64,000 bases of DNA from Puccinia triticina (lineage: Eukaryota > Basidiomycota > Pucciniomycetes > Pucciniales > Pucciniaceae): assembly GCF_026914185.1 (NCBI RefSeq), contig NC_070562.1, forward strand, positions 7,006,001 to 7,070,000. The letters run 5' to 3'. Both the position numbers and the translations under genes were made by a program. Position 1 is the stretch's first letter, and each line of letters opens with the position of its first letter. The notes under the pieces are model-generated. The model was not told the DNA's origin and did not search any database. It saw nothing but the letters and a program-made list of their open reading frames with translations. This document shows positions 1 to 10,951 of this stretch, in pieces.

Positions 1-27
1 GGGGGGGGAGCGGGGAGGTTGGTCCCA

Positions 28-372
28 TGATGAGCGAGACCAAGGCTGAGAGCAGCGGGCACGATGCCGGGCGAGTGAGTTGTGGAAGGATCAATCAGTA
101 TTATTGCACACTAAAGAACAAAAAGAAACAAGAGAAAACAACAGAGAGAGAAGAAATGAAATGAAAAGAAATATGGCTGTACCTGAGAGCAGCGGGCACG
201 ATGCCGGGCGAGTGAGTTGTGGAAGGATGGGGAAAGGGAATCCTTCCACGCCCGCTGCCTCAGGTACACAATGAGAAGTGTGACATGAAATGTAGAGCTG
301 TGACATGTGTGAAGCATAAAGGCAGAAAAGAAAGAAACATGAGAAAGAAATTTAAATATGACTAGCTCAACA
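28..372 (-). repeat. Copia-1 3' LTR
   Basis: Matches 5192-5536 nearly base for base, including TG...CA ends. It contains a 46-bp internal direct repeat (46-91 and 183-228) that is present in both LTRs. Confidence 0.95.
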
Positions 373-384
373 CCCCCCCTTGCT
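373..384 (-). other. Copia-1 polypurine tract
   Basis: On the minus strand this reads AGCAAGGGGGGG directly before the 3' LTR. The gag-only element at 34708-36297 has a near-identical AGCAAGGGGGGA tract. Confidence 0.8.
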
Positions 385-565
385 GATACCATGGAACAGA
401 AAAGAACAAAAAGGATAGAAGAAAAAAAAATCAGAAAAGAAGAAGTCAGAAAGAAGAGGGAAAAGAAAGATAAAGGAAAGGAATTGGGATGGGAGAAGAG
501 GAAGGGAAGATGAAGGGAGTTGGAAGAAAGAGAGAAGGGATAGGGGACCACGATAAGTGATTTTT
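385..565. other. Copia-1 3' untranslated region
   Basis: A purine-rich stretch (A/G on the plus strand, mainly 390-545) between the RNase H stop codon and the polypurine tract. No gene is visible. Confidence 0.6.
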
Positions 566-1024
566 TCAGACAATACCAAACATTGAGCGATGTTTTTCAA
601 GGGCCACCCGTGGTAGAGGCTTAGTTAGCATATCCGCTAACATTTCCTTTGTTGAGACGTGAAGGAGTGTGATGTCGCCTTCTTGCACGCACTCACGAAT
701 GAAATGATATTGTGCGTGAATGTGTTTGGTTCTGGCGTGGTGGGCGGGGTTCTTGGCGAGAGCTTCAGCGCCTTCATTGTCGACGTGCAGAGGAATGGCT
801 GTGTCTGGGTGAAGATGAAGTTCGGTGAGGAGATGTTGAAGCCATAAGCCCTCTTTGCAAGAGTCAGAGAGGGCCTTATGTTCAGCCTCCGTGCTGGACA
901 AAGACACAGTCGCCTGCTTGCGGGATTTCCAGGAGATGGCTCCGTCGCCAATGCGGTAGGTGTACGCCGACGTAGAGTGTCTATCATCTCGGTCTTCGGC
1001 CCAGTCGGAGTCCGAGTACCCCAA
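566..1024 (-). pseudogene. Copia-1 RNase H segment of Pol
   Basis: The C-terminal 152 codons of the Copia-1 polyprotein. The copia RNase H hallmarks are visible: GYSDSDWA (first Asp), the SSTEAEH block (Glu), DNEGAEALAKNP (Asp), RTKHIHAQYHFIRE and the terminal MLADMLTKPLP motif. It is in the same frame as the RT segment upstream and is separated from it only by the TGA at 1088-1090. The domain would degrade RNA in RNA:DNA hybrids during reverse transcription. The catalytic acidic residues look intact. Confidence 0.9.
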
Positions 1025-1087
1025 CAGGACAAGTTCACCCCCGAGACGAAGGCGGAGATCCTTCGTTGTAACAAGATAGTTGAGGAT

Positions 1088-1804
1088 TCAAAGGCCAGCA
1101 TGCCAATGGGCGTTTGAGGGGTCCCGGAGATATTGAGAGAGACGGTTAACCGCAAACGAGATATCCGGCCTGGTGCATTGAGAAACCCAGAGGAGAGACC
1201 TGATTAATTGAGGATAGGGGTCTGAAGAGGGCGGGTCAGAGAGAGAGTGATGTTTAAGATCCTTGAAGTTGACATCGGTAGGGGTCAAGACAGATATGTG
1301 TTTGCTGTCCAAGAATCTGTTGAATATTTCAGTGATGTAGTGGGATTGATTCAGAAATATGTGTTTGTTAGAAGTGTCACGAGATATTTTGAGAGAAAGA
1401 AAGTGGCTGAGCTCCTCATCAGCGCCGATCTTGAACCGCTTGCCCACCGCTAGAATGATTGAGTCAACGAAAGCCGGTTCGCCAACGATAGATAGATCGT
1501 CAAAATGAGTTGTTAATGCACCCACGAGAGCGCCTGAGTTCAGCTTGAAGTATAGAGTTGGGTCGTACTTCGAGTTCGTGAGAACTAGGTCGAGAAGAGC
1601 TTTGTGGAGTTCGATATTCCACTGTTGAGGGGATTGTTTTAAGCCATAGAGAGAACGGTTGACCTCACAAACCCAGTCGGGGTGCTGAGGATCCTCAAAC
1701 CCTGGAGGTTGTTCCATGAAGACCGGTTTGTCTACATGTCCGTTGAGGAAGGCAGTCTTAAAGTCCACCTGGCGGCCCTTCCAGCCGCGGGTTGCCAGTA
1801 ACAA
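1088..1804 (-). pseudogene. Copia-1 reverse transcriptase segment
   Basis: Codes for most of the copia-type RT (RVT_2). Motif A reads QVDFKTAFLNG with its Asp present, followed by SLYGLKQSPQQW and an active-site box HFDDLSIVG. Copia elements usually have YVDDL here, so the two Asp residues are kept but the preceding residues are unusual. The end of the segment carries the TRPDISFAVNRLSQY block typical of copia RT. It is bounded by TGA codons at 1814-1816 upstream and 1088-1090 downstream, both in the same frame as the neighbouring segments. Confidence 0.92.
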
Positions 1805-1813
1805 GAAGATCAG

Positions 1814-3226
1814 TCAAAGAGTTTCCAATCTGAGCGTCGGCGAGAATACTTCGTCGTAATCAAGGCCCTGTATTTGAGAATAGCCCATGGCCACCAGACG
1901 AGCCTTGAGCTTTTGGATAGTGTGGTCAGGGCGGCGTTTCACTTTAAAAACCCAATTTGATTTGATTATGCGCCTCTTTGCCGGCCGAGGAACAAGTCTC
2001 CATGTCTGCATCCCAAGGAGAGAGGCAAACTCTTCTTCCGCCACTTTAAGCCAACGATGCTTGTTTGGCGACTTCAGGAGTTGCCGCCAAGTCTTTGGGG
2101 TATTGACGTCAGAGTCGGTCGGCACATTTTTGGCCCAATTACCGTAGCGGTCAGGAGCCTTGCGTTCCCTCCCTGATCGGCGACGAGGGGGTGTGGACGG
2201 TGCAGGCGGAGGCGGAGTGGGAGATTTTGGCGGTGGAGTGGGGGATGTTCGCAGCGGGGTAGGAGACTTTGGTGGGGGACTGGGGGATTTTTGCGGTGGA
2301 GCTGGAGAGTCAGGAGAGCGAGGAGCTGTTGAGGGAAGGGGGGGAAGAGAGATTATTGATAGATCAGGAGTCAAAAGTATTGTAGGAGAGATTGTCGAAG
2401 GACTGTTGGTCGAATCCAAATCCGAACAAATTGGAATCGGGTCACGCGGAGTATTTCCAGGAGCGTTAATTGACGCTGTGAGTCTTTGGTCAAAGCGAGG
2501 TTGAAGAGGAACCTGTAGTGGTGGAAGGTCCGGTGTTGGTATGTGAGGAGGCGGGAAGGAATCTGGCTGTGTTGACGGGAGAGGAGCGGAGACAGACGGG
2601 GCCGTTGCTGAGGTACTGGCAGGAACTGGATCACCTTGAAGAGGAGTCGTTGGAATGGATTCCCGCGGCTGTTGGGGCCAATCGATTTCCACTGACTGGG
2701 GAGCTGGAGACGCGTTCAGCTTACATCCGTAGGGAAAAGACGTATCATCAAAGATGACATCCCTTGATTTTACAACGGACCGTTTCTCCAAATCCCACAG
2801 TTGATAGCCGTTCCCGTCAGATAGGTATGATAGGAGAATTGACGCACGACCCTTCTGATCTAGATTCTTGCGGTTTGCCTCTGGGATTTTGTACCAGGCT
2901 AAGCACCCAAACGGGTGGACAGATTTGATGTCGACCAACTTTTCCTTTAGAATCGAGACCGGTGGTTTGAATCCTACGGGGGTGTGGCAAGGGAAGGAGT
3001 TGTAAGAAAACATGAAGTGCCGGATCACATCAACCCAGAAGGATTTTGGCAGGTTAGCGGTCAGCAGAGACAATCGGACCAGATTGCTTATTGTTCGATT
3101 GGTTTGCTCTGCCACTCCGTTCAACTCCGGGGAATGAGGAGGACCTGGTTCGTGTTTGATACCCGCCTGAGATAAGTGAGATGAGAATCCATTGGATAGG
3201 TACTCGCCACCATTGTCTGTTCTCAA
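1814..3226 (-). pseudogene. Copia-1 integrase core, C-terminal domain and start of RT
   Basis: 470 codons in frame with the segments on either side. The N-terminal part carries the second and third catalytic residues of the DDE integrase: RTDNGGEYLSNGF (Asp) and the SPELNGVAEQTNRT block (Glu). A long Pro/Ser/Thr-rich linker follows (roughly residues 180-360, with PPPKSPTPP-like repeats), then the start of RT (WRLVPRP, VFKVKRRPDHTIQKLKARLVAMGYSQ). The integrase residues look intact. The upstream stop at 3266-3268 is TGA. Confidence 0.92.
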
Positions 3227-3265
3227 AGAGAGAATTTTATGACGACCATCTCTCTCAAAAAATGC

Positions 3266-4657
3266 TCAAAATATTTTGAAACATGCAAAGGCATCGCTCT
3301 TGTATTTCATAGGGTAGACAGAGAGAGATTTGGAACAGTCATCAACAAAAGTTGTAAAGTATTGGTATCCCTCCCTCGAGACCGCCTCGTAGGACCCGAC
3401 ATCTGAGTGTATGATTTCGCCAGGGAGAGAGGAGCGGTGAGAAGCTCGAGATTTGAAGGTCTTGCGAGGCATTTTTGATTGGACACAGACCGGGCAGCGT
3501 TGGACATTGATTTCGTTCATCACAGTTGGCGTGATGTCATGGAGTTTTAGGAAAGCTTTCAGAGGTTTGACGCCGATGTGGGAGAGACGCAGGTGATAGG
3601 CCATAAGAGAGCAGTCCGATGGTTTAGGGTAGAGGGATAAAGAAGAATTGGAGCTTACAGGCTCCGAAGGGAGATAATAGAGATTCCCTCGGCGATACCC
3701 GCGTCCCGCAAGATCCCCTTGAACTTGAGCCGACGTGGTGGTAAGGAAATCACATGACGTCTTGGTGAAAACCACGGTGAATCCTTCATCGCACATGGCG
3801 GCGACGGACAGGAGAGGCTTGTGGAGGGTTGGGACCACCAGAGACTTGACAGATTTGTCGCCGGTAAGAGGGAGTTTAAGAAATCCCTTGTGGGATGCTT
3901 CGACGGTAGAGTGATCGGCAAGTCGAACTGGAGTTCGATTGGGTTTTGGGAGATCGACTGCATCAACGTCTGGTGTCATCGACATTGAGCAGCCAGAGTC
4001 GATGTTGGCGTCTACACCCCGCGGCAAATCCAAGGGGATAGATAGGGAAACTACAGCATTGCCGGCTGTCACCTCAATTTCCGAGCCTGAGGAATCGGAC
4101 TCTTTGTCTTCATCGTATTTGTGCGAGGATTGACCGAGAGTGGCGGCTGAAGTTCTACCGGCTCGAGCTGCGGGTTTGGTGGAAGAAGAGCCCTTGTCTT
4201 GTTGACTGGCCTCCCACCGTGCTTTTTGTGCAGCTTTATGCTCCGCAATGAGTTTGCAAGTGTTGTTGCACGAGTTGAGGTCGTGAGAATCGCTGTTGCA
4301 GAGGGGGCATCGGCGGGGTTTCTTTAAGGAATCACTTCGGGGACCTTTAGAGGAGTTCGATGATGGATTTGGTTTAGAGGAAGTTGGCTTGGTTGAAGAA
4401 ACGGAAACGATATTGCCCTGTGTTTTGCGACGAACGGATTCGTTTTTCAGAGCAGAAACGTACTTTTCCGTCCTCACGTCCTCCTGATTCATTAGACCCG
4501 AGACGCAGCTGATCCAGTCAGGAGATATGGAGCTAAGAATGGCTGTGTTGTGAACATCCTCTGCGGTGAGGGGCTTCTCGGGAGTGATGAGAGAGTTCAG
4601 ACGCTCGTAATAGTTTGCCAACATGTCAAGATGAGAGTGAATATCATCGCCTTCCAT
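3266..4657 (-). pseudogene. Copia-1 Gag C-terminus, protease and integrase N-terminus
   Basis: 463 codons. In order: Gag (UBN2-like), a complete CCHC zinc knuckle (CPLCNSDSHDLNSC), an aspartic protease active site (NIDSGCSMS), the GAG-pre-integrase zinc region (LRLSHIG ... CPVCVQSK), and the first Asp of the integrase core (IHSDVGSYEAVS). The segment is in frame with Gag upstream, separated by the TGA at 4691-4693. The displayed Met is internal and is not a real start. Confidence 0.9.
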
Positions 4658-4690
4658 CCGCGCGTTGAGGAGCTTACAGATCCAGTAGAT

Positions 4691-5065
4691 TCAACCGCCA
4701 GACGATGAGTCCTGGTGGGCTTTAGAGAGATCATCCCAGATTTTTGCCGCATTGTCTTCGTCGGCTAGATGACGAAGATTTGCTTCGTCCACAATCTGAA
4801 CTAAAACTGCGCAAACAAGGTCGTTGTCCTCGTCCCAGGTGGGGGGTCGACGGTTAGCGTCGACTGAGGTCAGAACGTGATTAACCTTCGCCAATTTGAG
4901 AACCCGCAGAACGACCTTTTTCCAATTGAGATAGTTGGAATCCGAACCGGGGGGTTTGAGAATCAGGAGTCTTGCCGTTGAGATCTTAGGGTTGGAAGCC
5001 AACGTCTGAGAGGAGAGATTGACGTTGGTGTGAGAAGAAGATGCCTCCTTGGTGTCGTTGGACAT
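4691..5065 (-). pseudogene. Copia-1 Gag N-terminal segment
   Basis: Starts at a true ATG (MSNDTKEASSS) about 125 bp inside the 5' LTR and runs 124 codons to an in-frame TGA. It contains a copia Gag N-terminal signature: LKPPGSDSNYLNWKKVVLRVL, then WDEDNDLVCAVLVQIVDEANLRHL. This is the start of the nucleocapsid/particle protein. Downstream Gag continues in the same frame after the stop. Confidence 0.88.
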
Positions 5066-5179
5066 TGTGATTTCGGAGGTAAGATAGGTTGATCCTTAAG
5101 TAGTCCACTAAAGAGAGAAACACTTGATACGCCGGTATTTAACGTGCTTAGCGATGTTGTTGGTAGCTGTAGGCTCTCT

Positions 5180-5191
5180 GGGCTCATAACC
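5180..5191 (-). other. Copia-1 primer-binding site (half-tRNA type)
   Basis: The minus strand reads GGTTATGAGCCC directly after the 5' LTR. It is complementary to the conserved anticodon stem-loop of eukaryotic initiator tRNA-Met (CUCAUAACC), not to a tRNA 3' CCA end. Drosophila copia is known to be primed by a cleaved 5' half of this tRNA. Confidence 0.75.
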
Positions 5192-5536
5192 TGATGAGCA
5201 AGACTGAGGCTGAGAGCAGTGGGCACGATGCCGGGCGAGTGAGTTGTGGAAGGATCAATCAGTATCATTGCACACTAAAGAACAAAAAGAAACAAGAGAA
5301 AACAACAGAGAGAGAAGAAATGAAATGAAAAGAAATATGGCTGTACCTGAGAGCAGCGGGCACGATGCCGGGCGAGTGAGTTGTGGAAGGATGGGGAAAG
5401 GGAATCCTTCCACGCCCGCTGCCTCAGGTACACAATGAGAAGTGTGACATGAAATGTAGAGCTGTGACATGTGTGAAGCATAAAGGCAGAAAAGAAAGAA
5501 ACATGAGAAAGAAATGTAAATATGACTAGCTCAACA
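5192..5536 (-). repeat. Copia-1 5' LTR
   Basis: Partner of 28-372, 345 bp, followed by TSD TCCCA (5537-5541). It should hold the promoter for the element, but no TATA box stands out. Confidence 0.95.
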
Positions 5537-5541
5537 TCCCA

Positions 5542-6285
5542 TGCTGGTCCCCCGTCAGAATGCGGTTGGGGCCGCGCCGTGGTGTAAAAGAAAACTGATG
5601 GACATAGATTGTGTTGAGATATAATTGCAGAAACCCCAAGAAACCATCCTCAAATGAGCTTTTCTCCACCAACCCATCCCAGTTTTACTGCGCAGGCTTC
5701 TCACATTGATCCCGTTGATAATATTGAAAGAAAAAGGTGTGCTATATCAGATGAGGAGAATTGTTTGCTGGCTGGTCAAGCTTGGGTTGCAGGGCTGTGG
5801 GGGCGGAGGCCAAGGGCTCCAAGCTGGATGCTTCGTGGGCATTCTCAAGTTATTTGGAATCTTTGGTCTCCAATTGATCCTCTGTTTTCCAGTTTGAGTG
5901 TCTTCAGCGGCTCCAGCTGATTCTCTGAACAGGCCATTTTCTTTCCCAAACCGGGAGTCTCTGTCTATTCCGCAGGACCCTGGTAATGTTACCGCTGCGC
6001 CATTATGCACTTCTTCAAGCTTATAGTATAGAGCATCCATTGAACTTAACAAAGTCCCTTGCTGCTGTGGCCGTGTGACTTGCGAGGCAAGCCTCTGACA
6101 GCCCTTGGCAGGAGGGAATTATACCATACCTCCCCATTCTTGCACACAGAGACATTTTTCACCCCTCTTTTCACTTTTACCCTTGTACCTCACTCATTCC
6201 ATGATAATATCTTTTTTTTGCTCCAGATCAGCACAACATGCAAGTGCTGAGCCTTGTTTTTTAATTTATTTATTTACTGATACAA
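5542..6285. other. Unassigned spacer with a dispersed repeat
   Basis: No convincing gene. About 6057-6130 is similar to the reverse complement of about 21365-21445 (shared blocks CCCTTGCTGCTGTGG and AGCCCTTGGCAGGAGGGA), so at least this part is dispersed repeat DNA. Confidence 0.5.
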
Positions 6286-6589
6286 GTCACTATGAAAAAA
6301 ACTCGAGAAACTGGTGTCAGTTGACATGCAGTATACTGGATTTCAGTCCCCCTTGAAACAAGCCTGATACAAAGCAAATCCCAGGGTGGTGCAACCTGGA
6401 ATATTTGGAAGTTGCTCAACAGCCCAGGCTAAGCAGTATTTTAAGACTCTACTTAGCCACACCAGCTGCACCTTAACTTAGTGCACTCACTTTTGAGTTG
6501 CTCAGCTGGCACGGCAGTAGCACCTAGGTACATGTCAGCACCTTTGTCAAGCAGGAGGAATCCCCCCAGCCAACCAACTAGGCAAAATC

Positions 6590-6705
6590 CACCCATGTTG
6601 ACCGAGAGGGATCCCTCCTGGTCAACTGATACTCCCGGTTGACTGATACATAGAATAGTTGTCCGGAAGGGATCCTGATACCTCCGGGACAACTGCTTCA
6701 TACAA
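6590..6705. repeat. Left remnant of GGGAGGGATCCCTCCC palindrome array
   Basis: Contains GTTGACCGAGAGGGATCCCT, GTTGACTGATACATAGAAT and related units identical in type to those at 16660-17585. The array is interrupted here by the Harbinger element. Confidence 0.8.
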
Positions 6706-6709
6706 TTAA

Positions 6710-6766
6710 GGTGTTCAAAGTTCGTTTACATAAAATCATAGAATCATAAATCATAAAATCATAAAA
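6710..6766. repeat. Harbinger left TIR
   Basis: 57 bp, exact reverse complement of 16599-16655. The inner half is built of ATAAAATCAT-like direct repeats. Confidence 0.95.
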
Positions 6767-6898
6767 CAAAATCCCTGGAAATTTTATAAAACACCCGAAC
6801 ACTCCCCTCTCTGCATATTTTTTTTGCATAACCTCCATAGCCGCACCAATCCAATCGATCAAGCTCATAAAATTGCTCCTCAACCTCAACCTTGCAAA

Positions 6899-8386
6899 AT
6901 GTCGGCACCAACCCAAACCCCAAACAGCACTGGAGGGACCCCACAAACCACCTTGCAACTGTCAACCCAACAAACACTCACACCCACTCCGAGCACCCAG
7001 AGAGGATCAGCTGCTTCAACTCGAGGCCGCGGTGGCAGGCGGGGCACCGGCACCCTGCGAGGTGGCACTTCTCGTGGTGTTCATCGCCAACCCCGGGGTC
7101 AATCAGCACGCCGAGGCCGAGGAGGCAGCCAAGGAACTCCCAGTCAGCCAGCTGCTTGAGCCCCAATCCGCTCATGGACGAACGATTGCAACCGCGATGG
7201 GTTGTCATCCCTTGACCTCATTGTTGAGTGGATGACCGTTGAGGGCAATTACAATCGTTGGCACAACAGCAAGGTCAGCAAGCGCGCGGTTGCCGAGGAG
7301 GTTATTGCCTACCTTGTTGCAAATGGTGCTGAAACTCGGATGTGGAAAGGTGTTGAACAACAGGTAAGCGACATCAGTTGATTCTGATAGTACTCAAGCT
7401 AATTTTTTTGGTTATGATAGATCACTACTTTAGAGAGAAAGTTCCGTGAAGCCTTGGGCTGGAGAGATCAGACTGGCCAGGGTATTCTGGATGAGGCCGA
7501 CAAGCGTGCACGTCAAGCTGAAGCTGAGCCCGACGATTCGGATGCTGAAGATTATGTTGCAACTGCTGCCACTCTTACCGAAGCCAAGATCCGCAAAAAA
7601 TGCAAATACTTCTACGAGCTAGAGCCAGTGATGCTCGATCGGCCTTCATCAATTCCACTCGACATGCATGAGCAAGATGTTGGTGCCAACGAAGATCTTG
7701 CCTTGGCCCTCAACTTGGTCCCCACCCAAGACCGTCCATCCACACCGTCCCAATGGAGCAACTCCAATCGCGGTGAAAATAACGATGAGAATGCATCACC
7801 GGTCGTCACATTAGGAAATCCTTCCCCTGGATTTGGTACGAACCCTTTGGCACCAGCTCCCAGCCCCGGAACCCCAATTACAATGACCACTGTCTCGGGT
7901 TGGCCATCAGCACAAGCCGAAGTTGTTGCCATTGCTTCTCAACGCTTGGACACTCATCCGCAACGTCGTCCCAACTACGCCAAGCGCATCACTGAGCGCC
8001 TCTTCCCATCTCGTGAAGAAATGGCGGCACAGTCCGCTGCAGAGATGGACCTCAACCGTGATCGCTTAGAGACAGATGCTCGGATGGTTGACGCCAATGT
8101 CCAACTCGCCCGGGCTTTGTGCCAAGAAATCGAACCATCTGAAAATCCCCAGGAGCAAACTGAGCTACGGATGAAGCAGATGCACCTAGATGTTGAATTC
8201 CAAGAATTGGAGATCACCCAAGCCCGAGCTGCCCTTGAGGCTGAAAAAGCAACCAGCCAGGCCTTTTCTCGAGCAAAGATGGTACAAGATTTTATACGCG
8301 CTGGTCTGCCGCTCGATGACGCCCTCCGCTTAACCGGGGAACTTCTTGGCCCTGCTGGGGAACTTCTTGGCCCCACCTCGAGTTAG
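6899..8386 (+). pseudogene. Harbinger SANT/Myb-like DNA-binding protein gene
   Basis: Two exons: 6899-7363 and 7421-8386, with a GT-AG intron (7364-7420) that keeps phase 0. The start is ATG 6899 (MSAPTQTPN). The N-terminus is low-complexity with RG-rich repeats (GRGGRRG). A SANT-like domain follows (RSWTNDCNRDG ... SLDLIVEWMTVEGNYNRW ... ETRMWKGVEQQ), then an acidic stretch, a coiled-coil-prone C-terminal region (about residues 330-430) and a duplicated GELLGP end. Proteins of this type help Harbinger transposases bind the element ends. One TGA at 7157-7159 lies between the RG region and the SANT domain, in frame, so the copy is probably defective. Confidence 0.8.
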
Positions 8387-8798
8387 GTTTTTGTTTAGAT
8401 ACTTCCCATACAACCACTTGTCTTTCCGATCCACCTATGCAGCAACTTTTCTTTCTGGTTCATCAATGGTGTAGTAGGGGCATGATCTAGCTCAAAAACA
8501 TATACTAGAATCAATCTCAAGCTTGTTGTGGAATGCTCCATGTTCTCCTGACCTCAGATCGTATTTCGTGATACCATGTACATAGTAGGAATCCTAACCT
8601 AAGTGTGTCTCTGATCAAAATTGATCAATGACAATCATCGATCTATTTTTGAGAATCTCAACATTGATCAATGATCGATGGGTCTCTGAATGATATACCA
8701 GGCCTGCTCTTGTTTCTAAATGTGCTTGTTTATAAGTATATGACAAGAACTGATGGAAGAGTCTTGGAAACAATCAAGCAAAAGGGCAAGGAACAAGG
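8387..8798. other. Harbinger interior downstream of the SANT gene
   Basis: AT-rich non-coding sequence with short TTGATCAATGA-type inverted repeats around 8615-8690. It ends at the Copia-2 target site CAAGG (8794-8798). Confidence 0.5.
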
Positions 8799-8933
8799 TG
8801 TTGTGACACAACAGGCTAGAGTGACTCTGAATGGTGATGAATGACAACAACGGCATCCAGGATCTGATCCTGGATGCTGAATATCCCGCTACTGCGGCGA
8901 GGTTGAGTATGCGTAGCCCCTTGGGCTACAACA
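8799..8933 (-). repeat. Copia-2 3' LTR
   Basis: 135 bp, differing from 14752-14886 at about one position. At 135 bp this is very short for an LTR. A short hairpin (ATCCAGGATC-TGATCCTGGAT) lies near its centre. Confidence 0.95.
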
Positions 8934-9080
8934 CCCCCCCTCTCGCCGTAGTAGCCGTACTACATACAACTAGGACATGAGATCAGAGGAAACAATTTTT
9001 AAAGAGCCGGAGAACAAAAGGTTATAAAAAGATAGCAGCAGGCAAGGCAAGAAAAATTAATAATAAAAAATATACTCCAA
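8934..9080 (-). other. Copia-2 polypurine tract and 3' UTR
   Basis: The minus strand reads GGCGAGAGGGGGGG directly before the 3' LTR. The remainder up to the pol stop is non-coding and AT-rich. Confidence 0.7.
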
Positions 9081-10196
9081 TTAACCAGCCATTATTTTCT
9101 CCCTCAGCGTGGCAAAACTTTCCGGCGGCATGCATTTTGTGAAGATGTCCGCAAGCTGCTCTTTGGTACTGATCCACTCTAGCGCTGTCTTTTTCTGGTA
9201 TAAAGACTCATTAGTAATGTAAAAATCTCGGTCAGTGTGCCTCGTCCTCTTGTTGGATGCGTCATCAGTAGAAACTTTTATGGCAGATTGGTTATCACAA
9301 AACAGGAAACCTACAAAATCCTTCTTCAGGACATCTCGGAGCAGGTGTCTGACCCATAAAGTTTGCCTCGTCGCCACACCCAGAGCCATGTACTCTGCGT
9401 GGCAGGTCGACGACGCCACTGATTGTTGGCGTCTTGACACCCAGAGAACTGGGCAGTTTAGAAAAGTGATCAAGACACCGTATGAGGAACGTGAAAACTC
9501 TCCTCCCCACGACGCGTCTGCAAAAGTCTTAAGAGGCTTACTGTCAGCACGAGGAAAAAGACACAGTCTGACATCTTTACTGCCGGCAAGATAGTTTACC
9601 AGGTGCTTAATACCTTTCCAGTGTGTGACTCCTGGTTTTGCCGCAAAGCGAGCCAGGTAATTAACCGCAAAACAAATGTCCGGCCGCGTACCTACCGCCA
9701 GGTAGCTGAAAGAACCAATCACAGACAGGTAGCGGCCAGAATCTGCTTCAACCCCGTCTTCATCCGTTGTCGCATTGAAACCTGTTGGCAGTGGTGTCGT
9801 GGCCGTTGTCGTCCCATCCCAGTGTTCGTCCAGAATACCAGCTACGAGTTCCTTCTGGAAAAGCTCAAAACCTTTATTGGACCGTTTCACATTTAGCCCG
9901 ACAATCAAATCCAGACCCGCCGACCACTTGATCTTGAGAATGTCCTTCAGGTCGTGTTCCAGGCGTTTCAGGAGCGCAGGACTTGATGCTGTGACGACTC
10001 CATCATCTACATGTAACCACACCACGCCTGCTTCATCCGGATGTCTGAGAATGTACAGACTGTTGTCATACTGGGATGGAGAATACCCAAACTTGTCAAG
10101 TACCGCCTTCAAGTGCAGCCACCAGCACCTGGCCGCCTGTCGAGTGCCATAGAGGGCTTTCTTGAGTAGTAGCGCATGGCCCGGCGGCGTCTTCAT
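9081..10196 (-). pseudogene. Copia-2 RT C-terminal part and RNase H
   Basis: 371 codons. RT features: KALYGTRQAARCWW, the active-site box WLHVDDGVVTAS with both Asp residues, and the TRPDICFAVNYLARF block. RNase H features: TFADASWGG, CHAEYMAL, CDNQSAIK, RHTDRDFYI and the terminal LADIFTKCMPP. Upstream, the frame is broken and RT motif A is missing: the sequence passes from VVAATYG to AAYLNSPIDEEVW without the QxDV block that carries the first catalytic Asp. A small deletion near 10250 would explain both. Confidence 0.9.
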
Positions 10197-10252
10197 CCCT
10201 TCGGGCGGCTTTACCCAAACTTCCTCGTCAATAGGCGAGTTCAGGTATGCCG

Positions 10253-10939
10253 CTATCCGTACGTTGCGGCGACCACCAGTAATAGATGGAGTGAAACGAA
10301 TGTCGCTGTCGGCGCCAAAGTTGCGTTGAAATCTTCTCCTTTGACTTGTGTGAAACCCTTCGCCACATATTGCGCCTTGAAACGTATCCCATCACCGTTT
10401 GTAGCCGGTTTCGTCGCAAAAACCCATCTTCCTCCTAGAGTCTTCTTGTCTTCAGGCTTTAGTTTCAGAACCCACACTCTCATCTCCTCTAGGTTCGACA
10501 GTTCGGTGGCTATTGCTTTTGACCAGGACTCCTTCTCCGGAGAGTTCATCGCTTGGCGAAAGGTCTTCGGTACTGATATGGCGTAGAACTGACATAGGCT
10601 TAGGATTTTATCTACAATTAATTCCTGATTGGTGAATTCGATTTCTTGAGAAAAATCACCAAGTTGTAGCAAATTCATAATGTAATCAACTGAGAGTTTA
10701 TGAGAAGGTCCCGCTAGTAGCAATTGTGGGTTGTTTGATTCTGAGATGTCGTCCGCAACTACCTCCCGTGGTAGGCCTTCATCCGGGAATCGGACCATTG
10801 CCGACGACACGAAACTTTTCTGCTCGGGTATCCAGAACAACCAACCTTTGCTCTGTTCCAAATGCGCGATAACGAGGCCTTTTACCGCCCGGTCATCCAG
10901 TTTCTTTCGTTTCTCCTGAGGTATGTGAACGTATCCCAC
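10253..10939 (-). pseudogene. Copia-2 integrase C-terminus and RT N-terminus
   Basis: 228 codons. It begins with the copia integrase C-terminal block (GYVHIPQEKRKKLDDRAVKG) and ends in the RT palm start (VWVLKLKPEDKKTLGGRWVF, AQYVAKGFTQVKGEDFNATLAPT). It is in frame with the integrase core upstream across a TGA at 10952-10954, and out of frame with the RT segment downstream. Confidence 0.88.
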
Positions 10940-10951
10940 GCTTCCGAATAC

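Larger units (their letters stand above)
28..5536 (-). mobile_element. Copia-1: full-length Ty1/copia LTR retrotransposon, defective
   Basis: A 5509-bp element flanked by the 5-bp target duplication TCCCA (23-27 and 5537-5541). The 345-bp LTRs begin TG and end CA on the plus strand and differ at about six positions. The coding strand is minus: Gag, protease, integrase, RT, RNase H in copia order. A primer-binding site lies next to the right (5') LTR and a polypurine tract next to the left (3') LTR. The single gag-pol frame is kept end to end but has four TGA stops, so this copy cannot make a full polyprotein without suppression. Confidence 0.95.

Noticed and set aside
5654..5920. 88-codon open frame in the spacer after Copia-1
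   Set aside because: No domain, several overlapping frames on both strands, and low-complexity composition.
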